A stretch of 64,000 bases of DNA. It comes from JBMNGH01 sp050949725 (lineage in GTDB: Bacteria > Bacillota > Thermosediminibacteria > Thermosediminibacterales > Tepidanaerobacteraceae). Where the stretch lies: positions 8,054 through 72,053 of the forward strand of contig JBMNGH010000010.1 in NCBI GenBank assembly GCA_050949725.1, in the 5' to 3' direction. Both the position numbers and the translations under genes were made by a program. Shown piece after piece: positions 25,814 to 34,622 of the stretch. A model generated the notes under the pieces. The model did not search any database. It worked only from the letters and a program-made list of their open reading frames with translations, and had not been told where the DNA came from. Positions within the stretch are counted from its first letter, which is position 1. Each line of letters begins with the position of its first letter.

Positions 25814-26500
25814 TTGATTACTAGGGCACAACTCGTTAAAGTGATCGACCACACCCTTCTTGCCCCTTCAGCTACTGTCGATGATATAGAACGTCTCTGC
25901 CGGGAAGCAATAGATTACGGCTTTTATGCAGTTTGTGTAAATACCTGTTACATAAAACACGCTGTGTCGATGCTTAAAGGCTCCTCTGTAAAAGTGGTGT
26001 CTACTGTCGGGTTCCCTCTTGGTGCTGTGTCATCTGATGTAAAAGCATATGAGGCCGCCTGGGCAGTGGAGGCAGGGGCGTCAGAGGTAGATATGGTATT
26101 GAATGTTGGGCTGCTAAAAAGCGGTGACTTTTTTGAAGTCAGAGAGGATATAGAGGGTGTTGTAAAAGCCGCAAAAAAAGCAAACACTAAAGCTAAAATC
26201 AAAGTAATAGTAGAAACAAGCCTTCTTGAAATAAACGAAAAGGTCTCAGTATGCAGACTTGTAAAAGATGCGGGAGCTGATCTTATCAAGACATCTACCG
26301 GATTTGGCCCGGGTGGAGCCGTGGTTGAGGATATCCAGCTGTTTAAAAAAATGGTTGGAGATTCAATCGGCATAAAAGCTGCAGGTGGTATAAAAGACCT
26401 GAATACTTTGATGAGTATGCTAGAGGCGGGAGCAACCCGCATAGGTACAAGCTCTACCGTATCTATAATGAACCAGCTTGAACAAAATAATAATGATTGA
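25814..26500 (+). CDS. deoC: Deoxyribose-phosphate aldolase
   Basis: A 228-residue class I aldolase that splits 2-deoxyribose 5-phosphate into glyceraldehyde 3-phosphate and acetaldehyde. Motifs: IDHTLLAPSA at the N terminus, VGFPLGA, EVDMVLNVG, KVIVETSLL, the Schiff-base Lys in ADLIKTSTGFGPGGA, and IKAAGGIKD. TTG 25814 with GAGGTGG upstream fits the family's usual length. The longer frame from 25748 adds a non-conserved extension. It heads a plus-strand series (DeoC, PK-C-like, UPF0597) with gaps of 41 and 15 bases. Confidence 0.95.
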   Translation: MITRAQLVKVIDHTLLAPSATVDDIERLCREAIDYGFYAVCVNTCYIKHAVSMLKGSSVKVVSTVGFPLGAVSSDVKAYEAAWAVEAGASEVDMVLNVGLLKSGDFFEVREDIEGVVKAAKKANTKAKIKVIVETSLLEINEKVSVCRLVKDAGADLIKTSTGFGPGGAVVEDIQLFKKMVGDSIGIKAAGGIKDLNTLMSMLEAGATRIGTSSTVSIMNQLEQNNND

Positions 26501-26541
26501 ATGTGATATTTTTTAATATCAATGAAAGGTGGTAATATTTT

Positions 26542-27096
26542 ATGTATTGGGAAAAACCTGGCAAGCAAAACACGGATAAAACGGTCGAAATAGTAAAGGA
26601 TGCCGTAAAAGAAAAAGGAATACGATATATTGTGTTTCCTTCTAGCCGTGGATACACCGCAGAGAAGCTCTTAAAGGCGGATTTGGGAGTGAACCTTGTG
26701 TGTGTCACGCATGTTTGTGGCTTTAAGTCCCCCGGGGAGATGGAATTCCCACAAGACCTGCGCCAGCAGCTTGAAGCCGACGGTATCAAGTTTTTTACAG
26801 GGACACATGTCCTCTCAGGTGCTGAACGTGGTGTAAGCAACAAATTTAAAGGTTGTTACCCGGCGGAGATTATCGCCAATTCGCTGCGCATGCTGGGTCA
26901 GGGAGTGAAAGTTTGTGTGGAGGTTGCCGTAATGGCACTTGATGCAGGGTTGATTCCATATGACGAAAACATAATAGCACTTGGTGGAAGCAGCGAAGGC
27001 GTCGATACAGCAGTAATAATGAGGCCGGCACACGCAGCAAACATTTTCGACAGCTGGATATCCGAAATACTATGTAAGCCGTCCGAGAAGCTTTAA
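26542..27096 (+). CDS. Stand-alone pyruvate kinase C-terminal-like protein
   Basis: A 184-residue protein resembling the alpha/beta C-terminal domain of pyruvate kinase (COG1751). IRYIVFPSSRGYTAEKLLKA is the Rossmann-like start, CVTHVCGFKSPGEMEFPQ follows, and IALGGSSEGVDTAVIMRPAHA is near the end. No pyruvate kinase catalytic barrel is attached. The role of such free domains is not known; they may bind a phospho-ligand. Lying between deoC and a cysteine-desulfidase-family gene, with short gaps, it probably shares their transcript. Confidence 0.8.
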   Translation: MYWEKPGKQNTDKTVEIVKDAVKEKGIRYIVFPSSRGYTAEKLLKADLGVNLVCVTHVCGFKSPGEMEFPQDLRQQLEADGIKFFTGTHVLSGAERGVSNKFKGCYPAEIIANSLRMLGQGVKVCVEVAVMALDAGLIPYDENIIALGGSSEGVDTAVIMRPAHAANIFDSWISEILCKPSEKL

Positions 27097-27111
27097 ATAG
27101 GAGGATTTGCG

Positions 27112-28392
27112 GTGGATTTAATTACACAGAAATCCCTGCTGGAAATAATAAAAAAGGAAGTGGCTCCTGCAACAGGATGTACTGAGCCTGTTGCGGTTGC
27201 TTATTCCGTCGCCAAGGCCAGGGAAAATCTCGGCGGTAGCCTCCTTAAGATTCAAGTGCGCGTAAATCCCGGCCTGTACAAAAACGGCATGAATGTGGGT
27301 ATACCGGGCACGACTGAACGGGGCCTTCCTATAGCTGCTGCTCTCGGCTTTGTGATAGGTAAGACCGACAAGGGCTTTCGCTTACTGGATGATACTTCAG
27401 AAGAGATATTGGAAGAAGCGAAAGATATCGTCAGGGATAAAAAGGTAGATATCCAAGTCGCCCATGATTTTGATAGGCTATACTTAGAGACGACAATTAC
27501 TACCCTAGAAGGGACTGTCCGTGTTTTAACAGTAGACAGGCATCAAAACATCGTATCTGTTGAGAGGGATGACAAAATAAGACCGTATAGCCCTGCGAGA
27601 GACAGTGTGCAGCAAAGTTCAAAACAGATAAAGTCTTACAGACTCGATGATTTCATAAGTTTTGCCGAGAAGGTTCCCATATATGAGCTGTTGTTTTTAA
27701 AACAAGGCATTGAGATGAACATGCGCATTGCAGAAGTGGGACTTGAAATTGAAGGAGGAACGGCATTCGTATTCAAAAAGATGATAAGTGATGGGGTACT
27801 TCCAGACAACCTGGTGTTTTACACACAAATGCTCTGTGCAGCAGCGTCGGAGGCCAGGATGTCAGGTGTCAAGATGCCAGTTATGAGTTGTGTGGGCAGC
27901 GGCAACCACGGCATAACCGTTTTTTTAATAAACACCGCTGTGGCCATAAAAAAAGGAATAGCTGAAGATAGGCTGCTCAGGGCACTTGCACTTACAATAC
28001 TTATCACCGTATACATAAAAGCCCACACCGGCATATTGTCTGCAATGTGTGGCTGTGGGGTTGCCGCGGGTATCGCCGGAAGTGCAGGTGTTGTCTATCT
28101 CCTGGGAGGAGACAGAGAAAAGATATTTGGAGCACTGCTGAACATGGTAGGAGCCATATCCGGTATCATCTGTGATGGTGGAAAGGAAGGCTGTAGCCAC
28201 AAACTGATGCTGGCGTCCGGCTGGGCTGTCCAGGCAGCACTGTTATCAATGAACGGTGCGGTAATAGATCCCTCTGATGGCATACTGGCACGCAATTTTG
28301 ATACACTTTTTGAAAACCTTGGGCAGGTGTGTAATAAAGGTATGCAGGCAACCGATAGAGTAATTCTCCAAATAATGCAGAAAAATCCTTGA
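27112..28392 (+). CDS. L-cysteine desulfidase / L-serine dehydratase-alpha-like protein (UPF0597)
   Basis: A 426-residue protein of the UPF0597 family, which includes archaeal L-cysteine desulfidase (cysteine to pyruvate, ammonia and sulfide, using an Fe-S cluster). Conserved Cys motifs: PATGCTEPVAVAY (about residue 23), SCVGSGNHGITVF (about 261), MCGCGVAAG and ICDGGKEGCSHKLMLASG. GTG 27112 follows TAGGAGG at eight bases. Related proteins act on other amino acids, so the substrate is uncertain. The neighbourhood of proline racemase and diaminopimelate dehydrogenase supports an amino-acid role. Confidence 0.87.
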   Translation: MDLITQKSLLEIIKKEVAPATGCTEPVAVAYSVAKARENLGGSLLKIQVRVNPGLYKNGMNVGIPGTTERGLPIAAALGFVIGKTDKGFRLLDDTSEEILEEAKDIVRDKKVDIQVAHDFDRLYLETTITTLEGTVRVLTVDRHQNIVSVERDDKIRPYSPARDSVQQSSKQIKSYRLDDFISFAEKVPIYELLFLKQGIEMNMRIAEVGLEIEGGTAFVFKKMISDGVLPDNLVFYTQMLCAAASEARMSGVKMPVMSCVGSGNHGITVFLINTAVAIKKGIAEDRLLRALALTILITVYIKAHTGILSAMCGCGVAAGIAGSAGVVYLLGGDREKIFGALLNMVGAISGIICDGGKEGCSHKLMLASGWAVQAALLSMNGAVIDPSDGILARNFDTLFENLGQVCNKGMQATDRVILQIMQKNP

Positions 28393-28476
28393 CGCAAGGG
28401 CTTTTTACTAATATATTATGAATATGATAAAATTTTATGTGGCAAACTTACCGTAATGATATGAGGGGGGAATACA

Positions 28477-29385
28477 ATGCAAAAAATTAGGGTTGCCATA
28501 GTAGGATTCGGCAACGTGGGCATTGAAGTAGTTCCGGCAATTGAACAAAGCCCAGATATGGAACTGGCCGGAGTCATACTTAGAAACCCGGCAAAAATCA
28601 GTTCTGCTAAAAAGAAGGTCGGCGACTATCCAGTTGTCACGGATATAAAGGAATTAGGCCGGGTCGATGTGGCAGTGCTGGCGATTGCCAGCAGAGCTGT
28701 GCCCCAGGTTGCTCCAAGATACCTGGAAATGGGTATAAATACGGTCGACAGCTATGATATACACGGTGAACCTATTATTGAGCTTCGGGAGAGCCTAGAT
28801 GTCGTTGCAAAAAAACACGGCTCAGTCGCAATTGTTTCCGCAGGGTGGGATCCTGGGTCGGATTCAATTATCAGGACATTAGTCGAAGTTATTGCACCTA
28901 AGGGGATTACATATACTGACTTCGGGCCGGGAATGAGCATGGGACACACCGTTGTCGTAAAAGGGATAGACGGAGTCGAAGACGCATTGTCGCTGACGAT
29001 TCCTAAAGGGACCGGCCTACATCGCAGGATCGTTTATGTAAAGGTTAAGCCCGGATATGATTTCAAAAAAATTGCGGATACAGTAAAAAATGATCCATAT
29101 TTTGTCCATGACGAAACCCATGTTATACGTGTCGATGATGTCCAGAGTCTAGTCGACACAGGCCATGGTGTTCATCTGGTGAGAAAAGGCGTATCAGGTA
29201 GCACGAATAATCAGCGAATAGAGTTTAATATGACAATAGCTAATCCTCCTGCAACAGCACAAATAATGGTCTCTGCTGCCAGAGCAAGCATCAAGCAGAA
29301 TCCCGGTTGTTATGTCATGCCGGAGATCCCTCCGTTAGATTTCATTTATGGGGATAGGGAAGCCCTCATAAAGCGATTGGTTTAA
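28477..29385 (+). CDS. ddh: meso-Diaminopimelate D-dehydrogenase
   Basis: A 302-residue oxidoreductase: Rossmann NADP-binding start RVAIVGFGNVGIEVVPAIE (residues 4-22), DSYDIHGEP, SAGWDPGSDSIIRTL, and DFGPGMSMGHTVVVKGIDGVEDAL. These match meso-DAP dehydrogenase, which makes DAP from tetrahydrodipicolinate in one NADPH-dependent step, or runs in reverse. A product of this pathway feeds peptidoglycan and lysine. ATG 28477 follows GAGGGGGG. It has its own upstream region and a terminator at 29401. Confidence 0.93.
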   Translation: MQKIRVAIVGFGNVGIEVVPAIEQSPDMELAGVILRNPAKISSAKKKVGDYPVVTDIKELGRVDVAVLAIASRAVPQVAPRYLEMGINTVDSYDIHGEPIIELRESLDVVAKKHGSVAIVSAGWDPGSDSIIRTLVEVIAPKGITYTDFGPGMSMGHTVVVKGIDGVEDALSLTIPKGTGLHRRIVYVKVKPGYDFKKIADTVKNDPYFVHDETHVIRVDDVQSLVDTGHGVHLVRKGVSGSTNNQRIEFNMTIANPPATAQIMVSAARASIKQNPGCYVMPEIPPLDFIYGDREALIKRLV

Positions 29386-29400
29386 CCAGCTTGCAAAAAA

Positions 29401-29434
29401 AAAGCTTACCCAACTTGCACGGGCGAGCTTTTTT
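29401..29434 (+). terminator. Rho-independent terminator of ddh
   Basis: AAAGCTTACCC and GGGCGAGCTTT pair with one internal mismatch step, followed by a run of T to 29434. Confidence 0.75.
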
Positions 29435-29490
29435 GTATCCTTAGGATGACATATTAATTATAACAGGTCATGTGATGATATATTTTATAA

Positions 29491-29946
29491 TCATGGTAAT
29501 GTTATTGACTTAATCTTATAGTAAAATACACCTCCGGGTGCGGCTACTTTAACCTTTTGGCCGACACTTTTCAATAGCAAAGATTTACCTACAGGGGAAA
29601 GGCAAGATACATCGCACATTTCAAGCCCTTTTGAGTTGCCCTGGTAAGGAGGGACTACTTTAAACCTGAACATATCTCCGCTTTCCACGTCTTCAACCTC
29701 CACACTACTTCCTATTATGACAAAGGGGAGATTACCGCTATTATCCGGCCTCAGCGTTTCACTTCGCATAATTTGTTCCATTTCGGAAATATAGGAATTT
29801 AGCAGTTCCTCGAACTCCATGCACTCCGGTGAAGGCTCGTTAAAATACTTTTCAATTATCTTGCGCTTTTTATTTCGGAGTCCAGCCAAATGGCTTCTTA
29901 TTGTGTTGAACACATCGGCAGGCGATGGCTCAGTTGGATTTTGCAT
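29491..29946 (-). CDS. GreA/GreB-like C-terminal-domain protein
   Basis: A 151-residue protein: an N-terminal helical part (about 1-70, AGLRNKKRKIIEKYF and EFEELLNSYISEMEQIM) and a C-terminal GreA/GreB FKBP-like domain (VIIGSSVEVEDVESGDMFRF, CLSPVGKSLLLKSVGQKVKV, GGVFYYKIKSI). Gre factors rescue backtracked RNA polymerase by inserting a coiled coil. Here the N-terminal part is shorter than in true GreA, so it may bind polymerase without cleavage stimulation. ATG 29946 is chosen because AGAGGAG precedes it; the upstream ATG at 29964 overlaps that site. Confidence 0.75.
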   Translation of the reverse strand: MQNPTEPSPADVFNTIRSHLAGLRNKKRKIIEKYFNEPSPECMEFEELLNSYISEMEQIMRSETLRPDNSGNLPFVIIGSSVEVEDVESGDMFRFKVVPPYQGNSKGLEMCDVSCLSPVGKSLLLKSVGQKVKVAAPGGVFYYKIKSITLP

Positions 29947-29999
29947 TTTTTGCACTCCTCTCATAAATCAGACATTTAATGGTAAATGCCTTAAAAACA

Positions 30000-30026
30000 A
30001 TTAGGGCATTTCGCCATAGGCGAAAC
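30000..30026 (-). terminator. Strong hairpin between coiled-coil gene and Gre-like gene
   Basis: On the minus strand GGG-TG-TTTCGCC-TAT-GGCGAAA-TG-CCC forms a long stem, with TTTTT about seven bases later. A second hairpin, GCATCC...GGATGC, lies at about 30050-30074. It may be the terminator of the upstream coiled-coil gene or a leader hairpin of the Gre-like gene. Confidence 0.55.
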
Positions 30027-30173
30027 ACCCGTCATATTTTTTAAACGAAAGCATCCAACTTGCTGCATCGGATGCCTTGTTATAAATATAGCACAATTTA
30101 CAATCTCTGTCAATAGATGAAAATCGGCCGCATTTAATGTATAGCCTTGAATTTTACCTGTCTCAAAATAAAC

Positions 30174-31283
30174 TTACTTTGAAAGATTCATGATCAGTAA
30201 GCCTTCTTCCGTCTGAATCGACCTTATCTTTAAATTATACGGTAAAGCCGGCGGTGTAAACGTCATATCATGCTCAGACATCAATTCCGCTATTACGCTT
30301 GCAGGAAGGGTCAGGCCGTTGAACTCCAACCTAATTGGCTCAAATTTAACCTTATTGTCATCTGAAAGTTCCATCCTGAGGGTTACCGAGTACACGTCCG
30401 AACCTGCCGGGCCTTTTTCCGCAACGGTTATACCATCTCGGTTGAACCTGAAGTAAACATTTTTGAGCTTCTCATCTTTTGAGAGCAGCTTTTGAGTTAA
30501 ACTTGTATCCTTAAATTCAGCCCTTGCAGTAAGATTGAAATAATTCACCTTTACATTATCAGGCCCGATATCTGACCATGGGAGAGATGACAAATTTTTG
30601 AGCAGATAGTCGAGTGAAGGCAGTGCCTCCTGCCAATTCTCGCTTATTTTTTCAATGCGTGTTATGTCTTTTAGGAGCATCCGGGCTCTGTCCAGTTCAT
30701 TCTTTTTCTCTTCCAACACCTTTGAAATTTGCTGCAATGCCTCTTTAGCTTGTCGTTCCAGAGACTGCACCTTTTTCTGATTTTCCATGATTACCTTCTC
30801 CTCCTGTGTTCTACGAGAAATAACAGCCTTTGTTTCGGCAATTACATTATTATAGTATTCCAGGAAGAAAAGAATGTTGTCGAGACGCCTAAAAAAATCC
30901 CCCATATCTTCGGCTCCGACGAGGACGGAAAGAAAATTTCCCAGTCCGCCTTTAAAACTGAACACTATCAAATCACTGAGTGTTTGCTGCCTCTGTTTAA
31001 CCTCATCGTCAAGAATCGAAAGCTCAGCCCTTTTTTGTTCCAAAAGTGCTTTTAGCTCTTCATTTTCTTTTGAGTAATTATCAACCTGATTGCGAAGACC
31101 CAGGACCTTAGAATCAAGAGCGAGAATCTCCTCAATGAGCTCTTGTTCCAACATGTCCAGCTGAGCGCGATCTATATCCTCATCCGGCTGTTGAGGATAT
31201 GTTCCCGCTCCGATCCGTTCTAAATTCGTAGAAAAAAAAAGAAGGATTAAAATTATGACGAATAATTTGTTAAAACTGCTCAC
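30174..31283 (-). CDS. Exported coiled-coil protein (PcsB/CwlO-N-like) with C-terminal beta domain
   Basis: A 369-residue protein. GTG 31283 (GGGAGAT seven bases upstream) opens a signal peptide (FNKLFVIILILLFFSTNLERI). Residues about 30-110 and 135-200 are long coiled coils (LEQELIEEILALDSKVLGLR, LEQKRAELSILDDEVKQRQQ) around a hinge GLGNFLSVLVGAEDMGDFFR, the pattern of the N-terminal half of PcsB/CwlO peptidoglycan hydrolases. Instead of a peptidase, the C-terminal 150 residues are a beta-rich domain (YFNLTARAEFKDTSLTQKL, RLEFNGLTLPASVIAELM). It could be an activator or envelope scaffold. No catalytic residues are apparent. Confidence 0.7.
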   Translation of the reverse strand: MSSFNKLFVIILILLFFSTNLERIGAGTYPQQPDEDIDRAQLDMLEQELIEEILALDSKVLGLRNQVDNYSKENEELKALLEQKRAELSILDDEVKQRQQTLSDLIVFSFKGGLGNFLSVLVGAEDMGDFFRRLDNILFFLEYYNNVIAETKAVISRRTQEEKVIMENQKKVQSLERQAKEALQQISKVLEEKKNELDRARMLLKDITRIEKISENWQEALPSLDYLLKNLSSLPWSDIGPDNVKVNYFNLTARAEFKDTSLTQKLLSKDEKLKNVYFRFNRDGITVAEKGPAGSDVYSVTLRMELSDDNKVKFEPIRLEFNGLTLPASVIAELMSEHDMTFTPPALPYNLKIRSIQTEEGLLIMNLSK

Positions 31284-31405
31284 TTCGTCATCTCCCACAG
31301 CAAATTAGTCCTTTGCTGTATTATTCTGACATCTATCCATCATTATTATACAATAATCTAAGCAAAGCGGTCAAAGTTCAATCTTTAAACAACCATACTA
31401 CAAAG

Positions 31406-32500
31406 TCATACATTAAACCGGAACACCACCACATCTCCATCCTTCATGACATATTCCTTTCCTTCAGACCTCAAGAGCCCCTTCTCCCGCGCCGCAGGCA
31501 GGCTTCCGCTTTTCATGAGTTCCTCAAATGATACCACCTCTGCCCTTATGAAGCCCCTTTCAAAGTCGGTGTGGATCTTACCGGCCGCTTGAGGCGCCTT
31601 TGTCCCCTCTTTAATCGTCCAAGCCCTAACTTCTTTAGGCCCTGTGGTAAGGAACGTAATCAGCCCCAAAAGGCGGTAGCCGGCTTTGATTAATTTATTG
31701 AGACCCGGTTCTTCAAGGCCGTATTCGCTTAAGAGCTCCTGTTGTTCAGCATTTTCAAGCCTTGAAAGCTCTGCCTCTATTTTCGCACTGATCGGTATCA
31801 CCTCTGCCCCTTCACTTTTTGCTTGCTGACTCACCATATGCAAATACCTGCTTTCACTTCCAGATATGAGTTCGTCCTCCGATATATTTGCCACATATAT
31901 GACGGGTTTTGAAGTGACGAGCCCCAATTGATTTATAATTTCCTTTTCTTCCGTGTTTAGCCCCATTGCCCTGACAGGTATGTTTTTTTCCAGCTCTTCC
32001 TTTATACGCCTCAGGGTTAAAAGTTCCTGTAATAGCTTCTTTTCACCTGATTTAGCCTGCCTTTCGACACGTTCGATCCTTCTTTCCAAAACCTCTATAT
32101 CAGAAAAAATCAGCTCTAAATTTATCGTCTCTATATCCCTTACAGGGTCAATACCGCCGTCCACGTGTACAACATTGGGGTCGTCAAAACAGCGTACGAC
32201 ATGAACGACAGCGTCCACCTCTCTTATGTGTGACAAAAATTTATTGCCGAGTCCTTCACCCCGGCTGGCGCCTTTCACGAGCCCCGCTATATCCACGAAC
32301 TGTATGGTGGCAGGCGTGACCTTCTGTGGCCGCTCTATTTCAGCGAGTTTGCCCAGCCTTTCATCAGGCACTGGGACAATTCCAACATTAGGGTCAATTG
32401 TGCAAAAGGGATAGTTTGCACATTCGGCACCTACCTTTGTTATAGCATTAAAAAGGGTGCTTTTCCCTACATTTGGCAATCCTACTATTCCAATATGCAT
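31406..32500 (-). CDS. ychF: YchF/OLA1-type P-loop ATPase
   Basis: A 364-residue member of the Obg-like family that hydrolyses ATP and binds ribosomes. Walker A GLPNVGKSTLF at residues 6-16, GIVPVPDERL, the FVDIAGLVKGASRGEGLGNKFL switch region, a central coiled coil (IEVLERRIERVERQAKSGEK), the atypical fourth motif YVANISED, and a C-terminal TGS domain (FLTTGPKEVRAWTIKEGTKA ... IHTDFERGFIRAEV). Length is normal. ATG 32500 begins at the conserved MHIGIVGLP. Confidence 0.97.
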   Translation of the reverse strand: MHIGIVGLPNVGKSTLFNAITKVGAECANYPFCTIDPNVGIVPVPDERLGKLAEIERPQKVTPATIQFVDIAGLVKGASRGEGLGNKFLSHIREVDAVVHVVRCFDDPNVVHVDGGIDPVRDIETINLELIFSDIEVLERRIERVERQAKSGEKKLLQELLTLRRIKEELEKNIPVRAMGLNTEEKEIINQLGLVTSKPVIYVANISEDELISGSESRYLHMVSQQAKSEGAEVIPISAKIEAELSRLENAEQQELLSEYGLEEPGLNKLIKAGYRLLGLITFLTTGPKEVRAWTIKEGTKAPQAAGKIHTDFERGFIRAEVVSFEELMKSGSLPAAREKGLLRSEGKEYVMKDGDVVVFRFNV

Positions 32501-32696
32501 ATCCGTCTTCCCTTCGAAGTATACTTTAACAAGACTATTATAACAATACGCTGCATCTGTGTAAACAAGGCATATGAACGCATTTGTGCACTTATTAAAA
32601 TAACGTCTCTAAAGGTTCCAGATTAATTGACAAGTTACCAAAATGATATTAATATTCAATTAGGATTTATTCATAAAAAATGGAGGTTATTTTCTG

Positions 32697-33869
32697 GTGA
32701 AGAGGCTCATCTTTAGAGAAAACAAAAAGACAAAGATTTACGCAGCTGCAGCTGTATGCATTACTACATTTATCTTAACCATGGTGCCTGCTTGTGCGGA
32801 TATCTCCATGAAGCAACAGGAATCTTCAGTGACAGATTATAAATTGGTCCCGCCTACCGAAGGTAAGATATATAAAGACGGATTTTTCACTGGTTATTCT
32901 GATGCAACTGACGGTGGATATGCCATGGCTCTGCTCCAGGTTAAACAAGACACGATAGTCGATGCCGTTTTGAAGGAGTTTGACGAACTGTCTTTGGAGA
33001 AGGACTTTAACAGTTACGGTTATGCTCCTGCGGCGTATGCCGGCAGGGCCATGGAGCAGGAATACATAAAAACCGGGGTGGCTGAAGTTGATTTTGTAAC
33101 AGGTGCGACTATAAGCTCATCTCGTTATAACCAAGCAGTAAGCAGAGCGCTTTCAAGAGCGCGAAAGCTAAAAGAAAAATCCAGGTATCTCGAAGGTGTT
33201 TACCAGGGCAGATCAAAGTCTGATAGGCATGGATATGCAGTAGCAATTATTGAATTAAAAAGCGATAAAATTGTGAATGTCCGGTTAAAAGAAATAGACC
33301 CGAATGGAAAACAAAAGGACTCCGATTCTTACCCATATGGCTCTTTAAAAGACGTGTATGATGATTTAAGCCGGAAGATAGTACAGGCAAACACGTATAA
33401 TATTGACAACTTTACCGGAGCTACTCGCAGCACGGAAAAAATCAAAGATGCAATAAAAAATGCCCTTGCAAAAGCTGAGATTGAGCCTTACCTTTCGGAT
33501 TTAATAGATGGAACGTATAGCGCGCCTTCAGATGCGGATGACCGAGGCTACGCTACAGCGACGGTAATGATAGAAAACGGTCAAATAGTAGATGTAGTTA
33601 TAAAAGAATATGACAAAAACTCATCAGAAAAAGACAGTTCAACGCATTTATACGAGCCTGTCCTATATGCCAATAGCGAACTCCCCCTAATGTTTATTGA
33701 GGCACAGTCTGACGAAATCGATGTAGTCTCTGGCGCCACAATCAGTTCCAGAAAATATCAGCAGGCCGTCAAAAGGGCCTTGATCTCAGCGTCTGTCAGC
33801 TCCCTCCATTCACCAGGAGCAAGGGATTTATCCATCACGAGGGGCCCTATGGAAAGCCGTTTCAGATAA
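32697..33869 (+). CDS. Exported protein with three FMN-binding domains
   Basis: A 390-residue protein. A signal peptide (about 1-34, ending near VPACA) is followed by three FMN-binding domains at about 58-160, 165-265 and 270-372. Each has YxDG(F/T)Y-like start, a VxxxxKEFD strand and a flavinylation-type motif: TGATISS, TGATRST and SGATISS. Such Thr/Ser-bearing motifs receive covalent FMN from ApbE, implying an extracytoplasmic electron-transfer role. No ApbE gene or partner reductase is nearby. The 3' end overlaps the convergent pseudouridine synthase by 112 bases, an unusual amount, and the last 20 residues look non-conserved. GTG 32697 follows GGAGG. Confidence 0.85.
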   Translation: MKRLIFRENKKTKIYAAAAVCITTFILTMVPACADISMKQQESSVTDYKLVPPTEGKIYKDGFFTGYSDATDGGYAMALLQVKQDTIVDAVLKEFDELSLEKDFNSYGYAPAAYAGRAMEQEYIKTGVAEVDFVTGATISSSRYNQAVSRALSRARKLKEKSRYLEGVYQGRSKSDRHGYAVAIIELKSDKIVNVRLKEIDPNGKQKDSDSYPYGSLKDVYDDLSRKIVQANTYNIDNFTGATRSTEKIKDAIKNALAKAEIEPYLSDLIDGTYSAPSDADDRGYATATVMIENGQIVDVVIKEYDKNSSEKDSSTHLYEPVLYANSELPLMFIEAQSDEIDVVSGATISSRKYQQAVKRALISASVSSLHSPGARDLSITRGPMESRFR

Positions 33870-34483
33870 GTTACCTGTCTTCCGCGGGCCTCCATCATTT
33901 TTTTAACCTGGTGGAACTTACCTTCATATATTGTAAGTTGTGCCGCAGACCTGGGGCCACACCTGAGGATTTTCAGGCTCGCCGGAAGTGCTTTAAAATC
34001 GTCTAATTCTATACCTTTTGCGAAAGCCTGTGTGTCCGATTCGTCCAGGTTTCCGTCCACCTCCACATAATATGTCTTTTCGATTTGGCTTTTTGGGGCA
34101 AGCAGCTTATGGGCAAGGCGCCCGTTATCAGTGAGTAAAATCAATCCTTCTGCATCCTTGTCCAGCCTTCCCACGGGGAATAAATTCCTATGAGAGAAAC
34201 TGCCCTCAAGCAGGTCTATCACAGTCACTTCTCTCGAATCAGCAGTGGAAGTTATTACACCTTTTGGCTTATTTAGGATTATATAAATAAAATCTTTATA
34301 CACAACCTTTTCTCCAAACACCTTTATATCATCTTCATTTGGCAAAACCTGCATTCCTGGATCTTTTGCGTGCCTTTTGTTTACATAAACGCCCCCTTGC
34401 TTGACCAGTCTTTTTACATCTTTTCTGCTCCCAAATCCTGACATTGAAAGGACCTTGTCCAGCCTCATTCTATTGTTATTCAA
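33758..34483 (-). CDS. RsuA/RluB-family pseudouridine synthase
   Basis: A 241-residue RNA-modifying enzyme. The S4 RNA-binding domain is at 7-55 (RLDKVLSMSGFGSRKDVKRL), and the catalytic domain has the Asp motif PVGRLDKDAEGLILLT, ILNKPKGVITST, and KTYYVEVDG. The C-terminal signature YEGKFHQVKKMMEARGRQV is intact. It should isomerise uridine in rRNA; which site cannot be told. Tail-to-tail overlap with the FMN-binding gene means the two transcripts would form an antisense pair over 112 bases. Confidence 0.93.
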   Translation of the reverse strand: MNNNRMRLDKVLSMSGFGSRKDVKRLVKQGGVYVNKRHAKDPGMQVLPNEDDIKVFGEKVVYKDFIYIILNKPKGVITSTADSREVTVIDLLEGSFSHRNLFPVGRLDKDAEGLILLTDNGRLAHKLLAPKSQIEKTYYVEVDGNLDESDTQAFAKGIELDDFKALPASLKILRCGPRSAAQLTIYEGKFHQVKKMMEARGRQVTYLKRLSIGPLVMDKSLAPGEWRELTDAEIKALLTAC

Positions 34484-34622
34484 TTTAATTCCTCCCTCTC
34501 ATTAGTTATTATAAGTTATAGCAGGGAAAATAATCAAACAACTGATGCAATAAAAGCTCATGGCTCACATATCACAAAAAACCCCTCCTCTGAATAAAGT
34601 AATATTATACGAAGATTGAGGT

